A stretch of DNA of 64,000 bases from Burkholderia pyrrocinia (GCF_003330765.1 NZ_CP024902.1:1798001-1862000); one strand, 5' to 3'. Positions 1 through 7,605 are shown, numbered from the stretch's first letter. Program-made: numbers and translations. Notes: generated by a model from the sequence alone, not told the origin.

Positions 1-534
1 ACGCAACAGTGGGTGCAGGGATACGCCGTCAGCATGGCAGCTCCGCGGCTTCAGGACCGACCATGGATCGGCCGCGACGGATGGCAGGCCGACCTGGCGC
101 TTCAGAATCGCCGGCCGGGTCAAAACGTGACGACGTACCTGCGGGCCAGAGATGGAGGCGGGCTCGAGATCATCAACAACGCTTACAACAGCGTTCCGTG
201 GAACATGAGTGACGCAGGCGAAACGTGGCAAGCGGGCAGCCTGCATGTGGGTGGGGCCACTCTGCAACCGGACGGCAACCTTCTCTGCAATTTCCGTGGT
301 GCGTGGTTGAACTCGATTCTCGATGACCTCTACGCCCGCTCCGAAAATCGGGCGGTTGCAGGTGCTCGCGTGCAGTGGGATTCGGGCGTGGCCGAGTGGG
401 GAATTATGGACATCGGTATCGGCATCGGCGCGCATACCATCGACATCCCTGCCCCATGGGTAATGATGGGCATGCGCAAGGAGGCGAACAACACGCGTTG
501 CTATTTGCGTGGTGTCGTTCTCCGTAACCAGTAA
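1..534 (+). CDS. Phage tail fibre protein, C-terminal part (partial at window edge)
   Basis: The reading frame is open from the first base of the window and ends at a TAA at 532-534, so this is the C-terminal part of a longer gene. A GTG at 13 could be read as a start but has no ribosome binding site, and the frame continues upstream of it. The visible ~177 residues are rich in Gly, Asn, Trp and Asp with short beta-like stretches, as in phage tail fibre tips. The next gene is a tail assembly chaperone, which usually follows the fibre gene in Burkholderia prophages. The function is inferred from position and style; no enzymatic motif is visible. Confidence 0.75.
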   Translation, partial: TQQWVQGYAVSMAAPRLQDRPWIGRDGWQADLALQNRRPGQNVTTYLRARDGGGLEIINNAYNSVPWNMSDAGETWQAGSLHVGGATLQPDGNLLCNFRGAWLNSILDDLYARSENRAVAGARVQWDSGVAEWGIMDIGIGIGAHTIDIPAPWVMMGMRKEANNTRCYLRGVVLRNQ

Positions 535-543
535 GGGGGCTTT

Positions 544-957
544 ATGGAATGCACCTACCTGCACAATCATATGATTGCGACGATCAAGAAGTTGTATCCG
601 GGTGCGCTGCACGGCGTTGACTTTCTCGTAGGCCAACCGCTCGATCCGGAAACAGGCGAGCTTACGGGCCTGCCGTGGATCGCAGCGTGGAAGCGGACCG
701 AACCGCAGCCGGACGACAAATCAATCCACAAGAAATTTGCAGCCAACGAGGCAGAGTTTCGGGCGGTTGTCATCCGCGAGCAGCGCGACGCGTGCCTACG
801 CGACTCTGACAATCGTACCGCTGTCCCACCGGACGCTCCGGCTGCTGTGCAGGAGAACGCTGCGCTTTGGGTGGACTATCGTCAGAAGTTGCGCGATATT
901 CCGACGCAGCCGGGGTTCCCGTTCAACGTAGAGTGGCCGGAGGCGCCTCGGGCTTAA
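544..957 (+). CDS. Phage tail assembly chaperone-like protein
   Basis: A 137-residue protein that starts 9 bases after the tail fibre stop, behind a GGGGGC-type ribosome binding site. The C-terminal half has the pattern of the phage tail assembly chaperone family: a charged helix around residues 60-90 that contains RDxxLRDSDN, then a segment with WVDYRQKLRDIP and a final FNVEWP. This family works next to tail fibres or tape measure proteins and is thought to help them fold or assemble. The short region after it (958-1071) separates it from the acyltransferase gene. Confidence 0.8.
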   Translation: MECTYLHNHMIATIKKLYPGALHGVDFLVGQPLDPETGELTGLPWIAAWKRTEPQPDDKSIHKKFAANEAEFRAVVIREQRDACLRDSDNRTAVPPDAPAAVQENAALWVDYRQKLRDIPTQPGFPFNVEWPEAPRA

Positions 958-1071
958 GCATGCTCATTGCCGGGCAGGCCGGATATCGTAGCTACGATAC
1001 AATCCGGCCGACGTGAATTTAAACTGCCCACTGGCCGGTGGCAGAACCAATAAATCTCAAAATGGTAGACC

Positions 1072-2154
1072 GTGAAGCTTTCCCGAATCCCCGAGCTTGA
1101 TTTGCTTCGGTTCGTTGCCGCACTTGCTGTCGTATTTTTTCACTATGCATTTCGGGGCTGCGCAGCCGACGACCTGACCATCATGCACTATCCGCCGCTG
1201 GAGCCGATTGCGCGATACGGCTTCCTCGGAGTGCACCTGTTTTTTATGATCAGCGGCTTCGTCATCCTCATGACGGCCGGCGAATCGAGCATCAAGAATT
1301 TCATTGCGTCGCGTGCAGCGCGTCTATTACCGGCGTTTTGGGTTTGTTGCACGATCACCTTTCTCGTAACGCTCGCAATTGGTGGGGATCGCTTCACGGC
1401 GACGTGGTCGCAATACTTCGTGAACATGCTGACGCTCGGCGGCGGATTTGGCGCGGATCCGATCGACGGTGCGTATTGGTCGCTCGGCGCGGAATTGCGG
1501 TTCTACCGATTGGTCGCGATCCTGATCATCATCGGTCAGATCGGTCGAACAGAGCGATGGTTGTTCGCGTGGCTGATCGGCACAGTGCTTGTGGAGACAT
1601 TTCCGTTTATCAAGCTCAAGACCTTCCTGGTGACAGACTACGCGGGCTTCTTCATCGCTGGTGCGGCGTGCTTCCTTATCCGCGCGCATGGGCTGTCGCG
1701 ATCACGTATCGCGCTTGTTTGTGCAGCGTGGGCACTGTCGCTGTACCACGAGCTTCAGCTTCTGCCGTACTTCAGTGAGCACTTCGGATTGGATTTGAAT
1801 CCGCTCACGGTCGCTGTCGCGATGACTTCGTTTTTTGCTGTGCTGCTCGCGCTCGCACTTCGGCGCGTTCCAATGCTCACGAGCACGCGATGGGCCTGGT
1901 TTGGAGCGGTCAGCTATCCGATGTACCTCGTCCATCAGAACGTCGGCTATATGCTGTTCAACTTGGTGGGCGTGACCGTGCGCAGGGATGAGATGTTTTG
2001 GGGTGTTATCGTTGCGACGATCATGTTTGCGTTGGTCTTGCACGTAGTGGTGGAGAAGCCCGTTGCTGGCCCAATGAAGCGCGCGGTGATGCGTGGAATC
2101 GACGCGCTTCTAGGCCGCGCGTCTGCGCTGCTTGGACGCCGCGTCCGGCAGTGA
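1072..2154 (+). CDS. Acyltransferase 3 family membrane protein, probable O-antigen acetylase
   Basis: A 360-residue integral membrane protein with about ten hydrophobic segments and a GTG start. The N-terminus has the acyltransferase-3 signature: ELDLLRFVAALAVVFFHY with the conserved His, then GVHLFFMISGFVI around residues 50-64. A WSLGAELRFY motif lies near residue 140. Family members move acetyl or other acyl groups from the cytoplasm onto sugars of O-antigen or other surface glycans. Its place between tail fibre and lysis genes of a prophage suggests a lysogenic conversion gene that alters the receptor and excludes related phages. That role is inference from position; the enzyme family is clear. 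Confidence 0.85.
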   Translation: MKLSRIPELDLLRFVAALAVVFFHYAFRGCAADDLTIMHYPPLEPIARYGFLGVHLFFMISGFVILMTAGESSIKNFIASRAARLLPAFWVCCTITFLVTLAIGGDRFTATWSQYFVNMLTLGGGFGADPIDGAYWSLGAELRFYRLVAILIIIGQIGRTERWLFAWLIGTVLVETFPFIKLKTFLVTDYAGFFIAGAACFLIRAHGLSRSRIALVCAAWALSLYHELQLLPYFSEHFGLDLNPLTVAVAMTSFFAVLLALALRRVPMLTSTRWAWFGAVSYPMYLVHQNVGYMLFNLVGVTVRRDEMFWGVIVATIMFALVLHVVVEKPVAGPMKRAVMRGIDALLGRASALLGRRVRQ

Positions 2155-2270
2155 TGGATGTATCTGCTGGGCGGCCGTGAGTCGGCCGAAAATTGCGCGG
2201 AACGTTGCCTCACATGAGGCGACAGCGTTCTGAAGCGAAACTGCGAAGCGTTTCCGCGTGGTATCCAACA

Positions 2271-2293
2271 AGCCGCCTTCGGGCGGCTTTTTC
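2271..2293 (+). terminator. Rho-independent terminator after the acyltransferase gene
   Basis: A 7-bp perfect stem, AGCCGCC / GGCGGCT, closed by a TTCG loop (2278-2281) and followed by a T-run. It sits 117 bases after the acyltransferase stop and 15 bases before the holin gene, so it separates the tail and acyltransferase transcript from the lysis genes. Confidence 0.8.
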
Positions 2294-2307
2294 ATTATGA
2301 GGAACCG

Positions 2308-2520
2308 ATGCGAGCGAGTCCTACTGAAGTCGCGAGCTACGTCGGTAGCGTTACTGCCGTTGCGTCGTCACTGACGTTGACGGAAATCGGCGTGATCGTT
2401 GGCATTTTGACGGCGATTGCGACATTCGGACTGAACGCAATTTTTATGTGGCGGAAGGACTGTCGCGAGCAGCGCGAGTCGGAATTGCGAATCTTGGAAA
2501 TGGAGAAGCACGATGGCTGA
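2308..2520 (+). CDS. Phage holin, small membrane protein
   Basis: A 70-residue protein with an ATG behind GAGGAAC. It has one clear hydrophobic helix (about residues 25-47, TEIGVIVGILTAIATFGLNAIFMW) and a weaker apolar stretch before it (residues 10-24). A strongly charged tail, RKDCREQRESELRILEMEKHD, follows. This is the layout of class II/III holins, which form inner membrane holes or depolarise the membrane at lysis. The stop overlaps the endolysin start by 8 bases, which ties the two together as a lysis cassette. It could be a pinholin, because its endolysin has a signal-anchor. Confidence 0.8.
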   Translation: MRASPTEVASYVGSVTAVASSLTLTEIGVIVGILTAIATFGLNAIFMWRKDCREQRESELRILEMEKHDG

Positions 2521-3010
2521 AGTGCCGAAGAAGACGCTTGTGGGTGTTGTGGGGGCTGCTGCGGCAGCCCTTCTTTTTTCCATGGTCCCGAAGTTCGAAG
2601 GGCTTGAGCTCATTGCGCGGCCGGACCCGATCGGGATCATCACGGCGTGCAACGGCGACACGAAGGACGTGCACGCCGGCCAGCGCTTCACGCCGGAAGA
2701 ATGTCGAACACGCCTCGAACAGCGGCTCATCGAGCATGCCGAGCCGGTACTGAAGTGCACGCCGGTCCTGAAGGGCCGCACGTACCAGCTCGCGGCCGCG
2801 GTGAGCTTCGCTTATAACGTCGGCGCCGGCGCGTACTGCGCCAGCACGACGGCGAAGCGCTTCAACAGCGGCGATTGGCGAGGCGCATGCCGTGCGATCA
2901 ACGAATCCGACAACGGGCGTGCGCAGTGGGTGACGGCCGGAGGTCGAGTACTTCCCGGGTTGGTGAAGCGGCGTGCGGAAGAGCGCGCGTTGTGCGAACG
3001 GGGGCTGTGA
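2513..3010 (+). CDS. SAR endolysin, glycoside hydrolase family 24 lysozyme
   Basis: A 165-residue phage lysozyme that cleaves peptidoglycan. Residues 9-25 form a weakly hydrophobic Ala/Gly-rich helix without a cleavage site, the mark of a signal-anchor-release endolysin. The catalytic triad is visible with canonical spacing: Glu29 (FEG), Asp38 (RPD) and Thr44 (GIIT), the same 9 and 6 residue spacing as in the phage 21 R protein. Such enzymes are exported by the Sec system, tethered inactive in the membrane and freed when the holin depolarises it. It overlaps the holin gene and shares an ATGA with the following Rz gene. Confidence 0.93.
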   Translation: MAEVPKKTLVGVVGAAAAALLFSMVPKFEGLELIARPDPIGIITACNGDTKDVHAGQRFTPEECRTRLEQRLIEHAEPVLKCTPVLKGRTYQLAAAVSFAYNVGAGAYCASTTAKRFNSGDWRGACRAINESDNGRAQWVTAGGRVLPGLVKRRAEERALCERGL

Positions 3011-3480
3011 TGCTGGTCGATCCTCGATTTTGGCTTGTCGTCGTTGTGACGACGTTCGTCGGTTCGGCCGTGGGCTACTTCAAAGGACATCACGACGCTG
3101 ATCAATCGACCATCGTCGAAACACAGGCGAAACGAATCCGGAATCTCGTTGGCGAACGTGATGAGAGCGACCGGATCGCTCGCCAACAACAGGGAAATGC
3201 CGAAGATGCTGCGAAACAACGTAACCAGGCGCGCGCCGATGCTGCTGCCGCTGCTTCTGCTGCTGACGGCCTGCGCAAGCAAGTCGCCGGGTTCGTCGAG
3301 CGCGCGCGGCATTCCGCCGCTTCGTCCGGAAGCCAGGCAACCGGCGACGCCCTCGATCTGCTCGCCGACGTGCTCGTCCGGGCTGATGCGAGAGCGGGAG
3401 AGCTGGCAAGAATTGCTGACGAGCGGGGCATTGCCGGCCAGCAGTGTCAGGCCGACTACGACGCGTTGACGTCAAAATAA
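3010..3480 (+). CDS. Rz-like i-spanin (DUF2514 family)
   Basis: A 156-residue protein whose ATG overlaps the endolysin TGA, so translation is coupled. A longer in-frame reading from 2875 exists but lies inside the endolysin gene. Residues 7-23 form a single N-terminal transmembrane helix. Residues 35-75 are a charged, Ala/Gln/Arg-rich coiled coil, and the C-terminus ends in QQCQADYDALTSK, typical of DUF2514 lysis proteins. As the inner membrane spanin it would pair with the nested Rz1 lipoprotein to fuse inner and outer membranes at the last step of lysis. A decayed copy of its C-terminus lies at 5868-6086. Confidence 0.85.
   Translation: MLVDPRFWLVVVVTTFVGSAVGYFKGHHDADQSTIVETQAKRIRNLVGERDESDRIARQQQGNAEDAAKQRNQARADAAAAASAADGLRKQVAGFVERARHSAASSGSQATGDALDLLADVLVRADARAGELARIADERGIAGQQCQADYDALTSK
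3206..3469 (+). CDS. Rz1-like o-spanin lipoprotein nested inside Rz
   Basis: An 87-residue protein wholly contained in the Rz gene in the +1 frame. It starts MLRNNVTRRAPMLLPLLLLLTAC: a charged start, a Leu run and a lipobox LTAC, so Cys would be lipidated and the protein sent to the outer membrane. The mature part is Ser/Pro/Arg-rich, as in Rz1 proteins. ATGs at 3197 and 3239 are other possible starts; all keep the lipobox. The nested arrangement with Rz is the classic lambda-type spanin layout and makes the call firm although the protein itself is poorly conserved. Confidence 0.8.
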   Translation: MLRNNVTRRAPMLLPLLLLLTACASKSPGSSSARGIPPLRPEARQPATPSICSPTCSSGLMRERESWQELLTSGALPASSVRPTTTR

Positions 3481-3490
3481 TGAGGTGACT

Positions 3491-3760
3491 ATGAAAGCAG
3501 AAGATCCGTTCAAGGGTTCTTTGCCGACCCTGACCAGTTCGGCGACGTCGTTTTTCGAAATCACGCCGAGCGACACGGACCCGCTACCGAAATTACCTCG
3601 CGCAATACGCGTCGGCGTGCCCGGCGACGTAATCGCTGTAGGTGGCGATGGTGTAGCTGTCCCGTTTCGGAACTGTGCGGCCGGAGAAGTCCTCGACATT
3701 CGGGCGGTGCAGATCAAGGCGACCGGAACGACGGCATCGAATCTGGTGGCGCACGTATGA
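3491..3760 (+). CDS. Phage spike base protein-like (RCAP_Rcc01079 type)
   Basis: An 89-residue protein starting at an ATG behind TGAGG; the GTG at 3485 is too close to that site to be the start. The sequence has alternating hydrophobic and polar residues with PKLPRAIRVGVPGDVIAVGGDGVAVPFRN and a closing VLDIRAVQIKATGTTASNLVAHV, a beta-rich fold that matches small spike base proteins of tailed phages. Its stop overlaps the start of the large spike gene by four bases (ATGA), which suggests that the two products are made in step and assemble together. The family call is from memory of similar phage proteins. Confidence 0.65.
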   Translation: MKAEDPFKGSLPTLTSSATSFFEITPSDTDPLPKLPRAIRVGVPGDVIAVGGDGVAVPFRNCAAGEVLDIRAVQIKATGTTASNLVAHV

Positions 3761-5484
3761 TCGGCCTTGGATTGTCGATTGGCCGCCGACGCTTGCTGAG
3801 AGCAGGCAGCGGCTCGGTGCCAGACCCATACGTCAGCGCGCGGTACTGGCGCATCTTCATGCCCGTCCCGAATCCAGTTTCACCGAAGGAATATCTCTCG
3901 ATCGGGCGCGTTTGGATGTACCGACGTGGTCAGCAACTGACGTACGACGGAGCCAGCACATCGGAAAGCTCGGCATACAGTGATCGTACCGCTGCACTGT
4001 CGTTCCGGACGACGCGGATGGAGGATCCGCAGGCGGTCGCGGACGCGTGGACGAGCTTGGTCGCGAACCCGGTCAACCAGTGGATCGAGGTGGACTTCGG
4101 CACGGATCGCGAGGTCGACGAAATGGCGTTGCTGCCGCTGACGTTTCGGAACGGCGGCCGCAACCCGCATACCTTTGCGATCCAGTGTTCGAGCGACGGG
4201 CATGCGTGGGCGACGGTGTACTTCGCGAGCGGCGTTGACTGGACCGACGGGCAGCCGAAACGCGTGGCGGTCCCGGCGCAACTCGGCCTGGCGGTCGATC
4301 TCGATTTCGTGCGGCGCCCGTCGATTCCGGCAGGATGGCGCTTTGCACGCAGCACGACCGCGACGTATTTCGATGCGAAGGGCGCGCAGCAGATTGCGAA
4401 CGCGAACGAAGCTCGCTTCGACCACGATCCGGCGACGGCGGCCCCGCGCGGGCTGCTGTTGGAAGGTGCGCGGACCAACTACTTCCGTAACTCCGACGCT
4501 GTCGAGGCATGGACACTGTTCGACGCGGCAGTATCGACCGATGGCACGCCGGCGGTAGACGACCGGACGTTGGCGCGCGTCGTTACCGAGGACAACGTGC
4601 ACGCGCTCCACGCGGCGTCGCAAAGCGTCTCCATGGCGGTTGGGCCGGCGACGTTCACCTACTGGCATCGGCTGCGCAAGAAGGGGCGCAGCGCGGTGAC
4701 GTTGTTCCTGGCCGACAGTGCGACTACTGACTATTGCCGGGCGACATTCGACCTGGCTTCGGGAGCGGTGACGGGGCAGTTGGCGTCCGGCGGTGCGTGG
4801 AGCCTCAACGCGGCGACGATCGTTCCGCTGGCCGACGACTGGTGGGAGTGTCGCCTTGTCGGCACCGTGACGACCGCGACGACCGTGCGCGGCACTGCGT
4901 ACCTGACCGATGGCGACCAGATTACTTATCTTGGCGACGGCGTGTCGGGGGTCTATGCCGGCGGCGGCCAACTGGAGCTTTCCGGCTTCGCAACCAGCAG
5001 CATCCCGACCGGCAAGACGGCGGCAACGCGCGCCGTAGATCTGCTGGCGAACACGATGCCGCCGTTTGTGCCTGGCGACGGGACGATGCTACTCGACGCA
5101 GCGTTCGTCGGCGTGCTCGGCGGCGGCATGTTCGCGATCTCGCTCGACGATGGGGTGAACAATGGCATCGGCGTCTACAAGACGAATGGGTCCGGGGCGC
5201 TGAACATCTACGTCCGGAATGCGATGCCCCTCGGGATCACGGTCGCGGATGGGGAGCGTTTCCGGGTTGCCATCGCGTGGACCGACAACGGCGTGAGCGC
5301 GTCGACATCGATCAACGGGCGGGCACCGCTCGCCGTCGCCAACCCGGCGCGAGTTTCGCCGACTGCATTCTCGGTGGCGTCTGCGCGTGGCGGTGGGTTC
5401 AGTTCGAACCAGTGGGCCCGCGCAGTCCAGTACTGGCCGTATCAAATCGCCGATGCCGATCTTCCTGACCTGACGAGGCTTTGA
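3757..5484 (+). CDS. Large phage receptor-binding spike/fibre protein
   Basis: A 575-residue protein translationally coupled to the small spike base gene. Residues about 30-170 look like a discoidin (F5/8-type) fold: ARYWRIFM near the start and WIEVDFGTDREVDEMALLP in the middle. Residues about 190-235 carry a segment common in phage head-spike and fibre proteins, with YFDAKGAQQ, FDHDPATAAPRGLLLEGARTN. The rest (240-575) is beta-rich and resembles lectin/concanavalin-like sandwich domains. It most likely binds a surface carbohydrate of the host. No depolymerase residues could be identified. The unusual place after the lysis genes suggests that it can be exchanged as a unit together with 3491-3760 and 5484-5783. 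Confidence 0.7.
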   Translation: MIGLGLSIGRRRLLRAGSGSVPDPYVSARYWRIFMPVPNPVSPKEYLSIGRVWMYRRGQQLTYDGASTSESSAYSDRTAALSFRTTRMEDPQAVADAWTSLVANPVNQWIEVDFGTDREVDEMALLPLTFRNGGRNPHTFAIQCSSDGHAWATVYFASGVDWTDGQPKRVAVPAQLGLAVDLDFVRRPSIPAGWRFARSTTATYFDAKGAQQIANANEARFDHDPATAAPRGLLLEGARTNYFRNSDAVEAWTLFDAAVSTDGTPAVDDRTLARVVTEDNVHALHAASQSVSMAVGPATFTYWHRLRKKGRSAVTLFLADSATTDYCRATFDLASGAVTGQLASGGAWSLNAATIVPLADDWWECRLVGTVTTATTVRGTAYLTDGDQITYLGDGVSGVYAGGGQLELSGFATSSIPTGKTAATRAVDLLANTMPPFVPGDGTMLLDAAFVGVLGGGMFAISLDDGVNNGIGVYKTNGSGALNIYVRNAMPLGITVADGERFRVAIAWTDNGVSASTSINGRAPLAVANPARVSPTAFSVASARGGGFSSNQWARAVQYWPYQIADADLPDLTRL

Positions 5485-5783
5485 TGGCGTTCTTTGACTA
5501 CTACCTGCGGGGTGCCGACGCGCGCAGCGTCTTTGCCTCGCTCGCGCGCGCCGGGTTGTCCATGCGTGTGCCGAACGACGATGAGGTCGCGATTAGCTTC
5601 GCTCCGGGTGTGTCTGTGGACTCGATCGGCGTGCTGTCGGATGTATCCGACGACAACGCGGTGTCGCTGTCCGGGTGGCATGCGAACGTGCGGCTCGATC
5701 GGCAACTCACCGACGATGAGCGCGAGGCACTGGCCGACGTGCTCATCGACCCGCCAGCGACACCGCGGCGCGTCTGGGCGTAG
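5484..5783 (+). CDS. Small phage protein of unknown function, end of spike operon
   Basis: A 99-residue acidic protein whose ATG overlaps the TGA of the spike gene. It begins MAFFDYYLRGADARSVFASLARAGL and later has SDDNAVSLSGWHANVRLDRQLTDDEREALADVLIDPP. No known motif is visible. The coupled start and the terminator just behind it place it as the last gene of the spike unit, so a chaperone or small structural part of the spike is a reasonable guess, but nothing in the sequence proves it. Confidence 0.7.
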   Translation: MAFFDYYLRGADARSVFASLARAGLSMRVPNDDEVAISFAPGVSVDSIGVLSDVSDDNAVSLSGWHANVRLDRQLTDDEREALADVLIDPPATPRRVWA

Positions 5784-5805
5784 ACTCGAGCGCAATCACC
5801 ACGAC

Positions 5806-5823
5806 CGCCTTCGGGCGTTTTTT
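5806..5823 (+). terminator. Short terminator hairpin after the spike operon
   Basis: CGCC-TTCG-GGCG stem-loop followed by six T residues, 22 bases after the last spike-unit gene. The stem is only 4 bp, so it may be a weak terminator. Confidence 0.6.
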
Positions 5824-5867
5824 CGACTACGGCCGCCGCGTGCGGCCGCTTTCGTATGGAGTGGATG

Positions 5868-6086
5868 ATGAAACTGACTGATCACTTCGCCGAGCTCGTT
5901 GAGCGGGTGCGCCATCCCGCCGCGGCCGGTAGCCCGGCAGCCGGCGACGCCCTCGATTTGCTTGCCGACGTGCTCGGCCGGGCTGACCAGCGCGCGGGCG
6001 AGCTGGCAGAATATGCTGACCGCTCCCGCATCGCCGGCCAGCAATGCGAGCGCGACTAGGACGCCCTGATGGCATCCACGCGCTGA
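5868..6086 (+). pseudogene. Decayed duplicate of the Rz (DUF2514) C-terminus
   Basis: Residues read from 5886 on (VERVRHPAAAGSPAAGDALD...) match the C-terminal half of the Rz protein at 3010-3480 almost word for word, through ALDLLADVLGRADQRAGELA and IAGQQCE. A TAG at 6057 stops the frame. Beyond it, in the same frame, the codons DALMASTR and a TGA still mirror the DALTSK end of Rz. The N-terminal transmembrane helix and coiled coil are missing. This is a truncated second copy, probably left by recombination between related prophages. A short expressed peptide starting at 5868 cannot be ruled out. Confidence 0.6.
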
Positions 6087-6092
6087 CGAAGT

Positions 6093-6533
6093 TCAGTTCT
6101 CGGGACCGTCGTCTACGTCGTCTTGGCTGCGGTAGATGGCGCCGGGTTCGTCGATCGGCACTATGTCGTAGCCACATGCCGTCAGGCTGATCTCGAAATC
6201 GCTGAATGCCTCGAACAGGTCGAGACCGCACTTCACTACAGTGAATTTCGAATCGAGGGTGTTGGTTGCGACACGCTCATGGAACGCGGCGACAGGATCG
6301 GGCATCTCCCCAGCATCGAAGTGCGAGATTCTGAGAAATGGGGTGCGTCCTTCCTTTGTGTACGTCGTGCACATCACAATCTGCACATTCGTGATCACGT
6401 GATGGGGCGGAATTTCCGGTGCAATTCGTTTCAGGTAGGCTCGAAATGAACCGGCGGCCTCGCGTTCGTGGGCGTATGCAATCCCATGCCAGTCGTCAGT
6501 TGATCTGCGAAACTCTTCCTCGATCGTGGACAT
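6093..6533 (-). CDS. Hypothetical acidic protein, unknown function
   Basis: A 146-residue protein read leftwards from an ATG with a good AGGAGA ribosome binding site at about 6541. I do not recognise it. It is soluble and acidic, with SFRAYLKRIAPEIPPHHVITNVQIVM in the first half and FEAFSDFEISLTACGYDIVPIDEP near the end; no signal peptide or membrane segment. It lies convergent with the prophage genes at the start of the accessory part, next to another unknown gene on the same strand. Such small leftward genes near prophage ends are usually accessory (moron) genes. Confidence 0.6.
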   Translation of the reverse strand: MSTIEEEFRRSTDDWHGIAYAHEREAAGSFRAYLKRIAPEIPPHHVITNVQIVMCTTYTKEGRTPFLRISHFDAGEMPDPVAAFHERVATNTLDSKFTVVKCGLDLFEAFSDFEISLTACGYDIVPIDEPGAIYRSQDDVDDGPEN

Positions 6534-6575
6534 GGTCGTCTCCTGTTCTAGAGCGTTCAGGATGCCACAGGCGCA

Positions 6576-7046
6576 TCACTTCATCCCGGCGCGTCGCATC
6601 TCGTCTCGCAAGAGGTGCATGAGTCGATACAACGGCCCCTGTGCACCGGCAAGGTCCCCCTTGTTGGCGACGTTCTTGTCGGTGAACGTGTACCAGTCCT
6701 CGATACGCTCAAGCGATTTACGTAGCGCACGGATCTCAAGGATGAGCCACCGCCGCACCTGAAGGTCGGTGTACTCGCGCCACAGCGCGCGAAGCTCGGC
6801 GTCCGTTGGGGCATCGAACTCTGGCATCGCCGCCTTCATCTTGAAGCGCGGATCCGTGAGGGGCGCTCGATTTCGATCGATCCTGGTCGTCTCGATTGGG
6901 TGATATGGGGCCAAGAATACCGATCTCTCGTCATTCGCGAGCCAGCACTCAAATTCACGTTTCGTGAGCTCAATAGGGGTCCTCAGGCGGTTCTTGTCGC
7001 CTTGGAACCCGTACTCCCAGATGTAAGCCCACTGCGGCTTGATCAC
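6576..7046 (-). CDS. Hypothetical protein, unknown function
   Basis: Read leftwards, about 156 residues, ending in a helical, basic stretch LRALWREYTDLQVRRWLILEIRALRKSLERIEDWYTF. The frame is open up to a GTG at 7070, but that start would lie inside the SOS box at 7057-7072; a GTG at 7046 is given here. Neither has a clear ribosome binding site, so the start is uncertain. I recognise no family. It sits 42 bases upstream of the 6093-6533 gene on the same strand, so the two may be one transcript. Soluble, no membrane segment. Confidence 0.5.
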   Translation of the reverse strand: MIKPQWAYIWEYGFQGDKNRLRTPIELTKREFECWLANDERSVFLAPYHPIETTRIDRNRAPLTDPRFKMKAAMPEFDAPTDAELRALWREYTDLQVRRWLILEIRALRKSLERIEDWYTFTDKNVANKGDLAGAQGPLYRLMHLLRDEMRRAGMK

Positions 7047-7072
7047 ATCGTCATCACTGTATAAAAACACAG
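7039..7072 (+). promoter_or_regulatory. SOS promoter with LexA box, facing rraB-like and SRAP genes
   Basis: A LexA box CTGTATAAAAACACAG at 7057-7072 fits the CTGT-N8-ACAG consensus. Read on the plus strand, 17 of 18 bases are the same as in the distal lexA box of this genome (39270-39287, minus strand). In both, TATAAA inside the box would be the -10 and a TTGA-type hexamer lies 14-15 bases upstream (TTGATC here at 7039). The orientation points to the genes at 7180 and 7563, so these are probably induced by DNA damage. Confidence 0.7.
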
Positions 7073-7179
7073 TGTATCGCGCGGTAAGACGATTCCGTCA
7101 AGTCTCGAAAATGGGGAGCGGGCAACGCTCCGACGGGTGATACGATCAGAGTCGGTTCGAGATAAAGAGGGACAGAATT

Positions 7180-7605
7180 ATGTCGACTGTCGCGACTCTG
7201 ATGGACACCGCAGTGGCCGACGTTGAACTCCTTCGCTCGCTCGACGCAAATGGGGACGACTTCAGCATCCCGCGTGATGTTGAATTTCTGATGCCGGGCC
7301 CGTCTGCGGAGAAGGCGTCGATTGTTGCCGGCTTCATCAACGACTATCAGTACGGTCTGGCCACAGCGGACCAATTGGGAGAGATACATCGCGTCTTGGT
7401 TGTGGTCCACATGCCAATCCAGCAGCACAATATCTCGTGCGTTTCGGGTTTCATGGCCTGCGTCAGCTTGCTATATGGGCTCGAGTACGACGGCTGGGAT
7501 GCGTTGCTCAGAAGCGCCAGTGACGCCAATCTCGGGTGGATCACTTTGGAGGTCGCGCTGCGATGTGCACCAACTACTACGCGCCAGGCGAAGATCCAGG
7601 GCTGA
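7180..7605 (+). CDS. RraB-like protein (regulator of RNase E fold)
   Basis: A 141-residue protein with an ATG behind AAGAGGGA. It shows family signatures of RraB: ANGDDFSIPRDVEFLMPGPS near residues 24-45, HQHN-like QQHNISCVSGFMACVSLLYGLEYDGWDAL at 80-108. RraB of E. coli binds RNase E and dampens its activity. The C-terminus overlaps the SRAP start by 43 bases in another frame, so the two are one operon behind the SOS-type promoter. In a prophage it could protect phage transcripts, but it may also have been recruited for another role; that part is inference. A second RraB domain is encoded at 21011-21754. Confidence 0.8.
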   Translation: MSTVATLMDTAVADVELLRSLDANGDDFSIPRDVEFLMPGPSAEKASIVAGFINDYQYGLATADQLGEIHRVLVVVHMPIQQHNISCVSGFMACVSLLYGLEYDGWDALLRSASDANLGWITLEVALRCAPTTTRQAKIQG

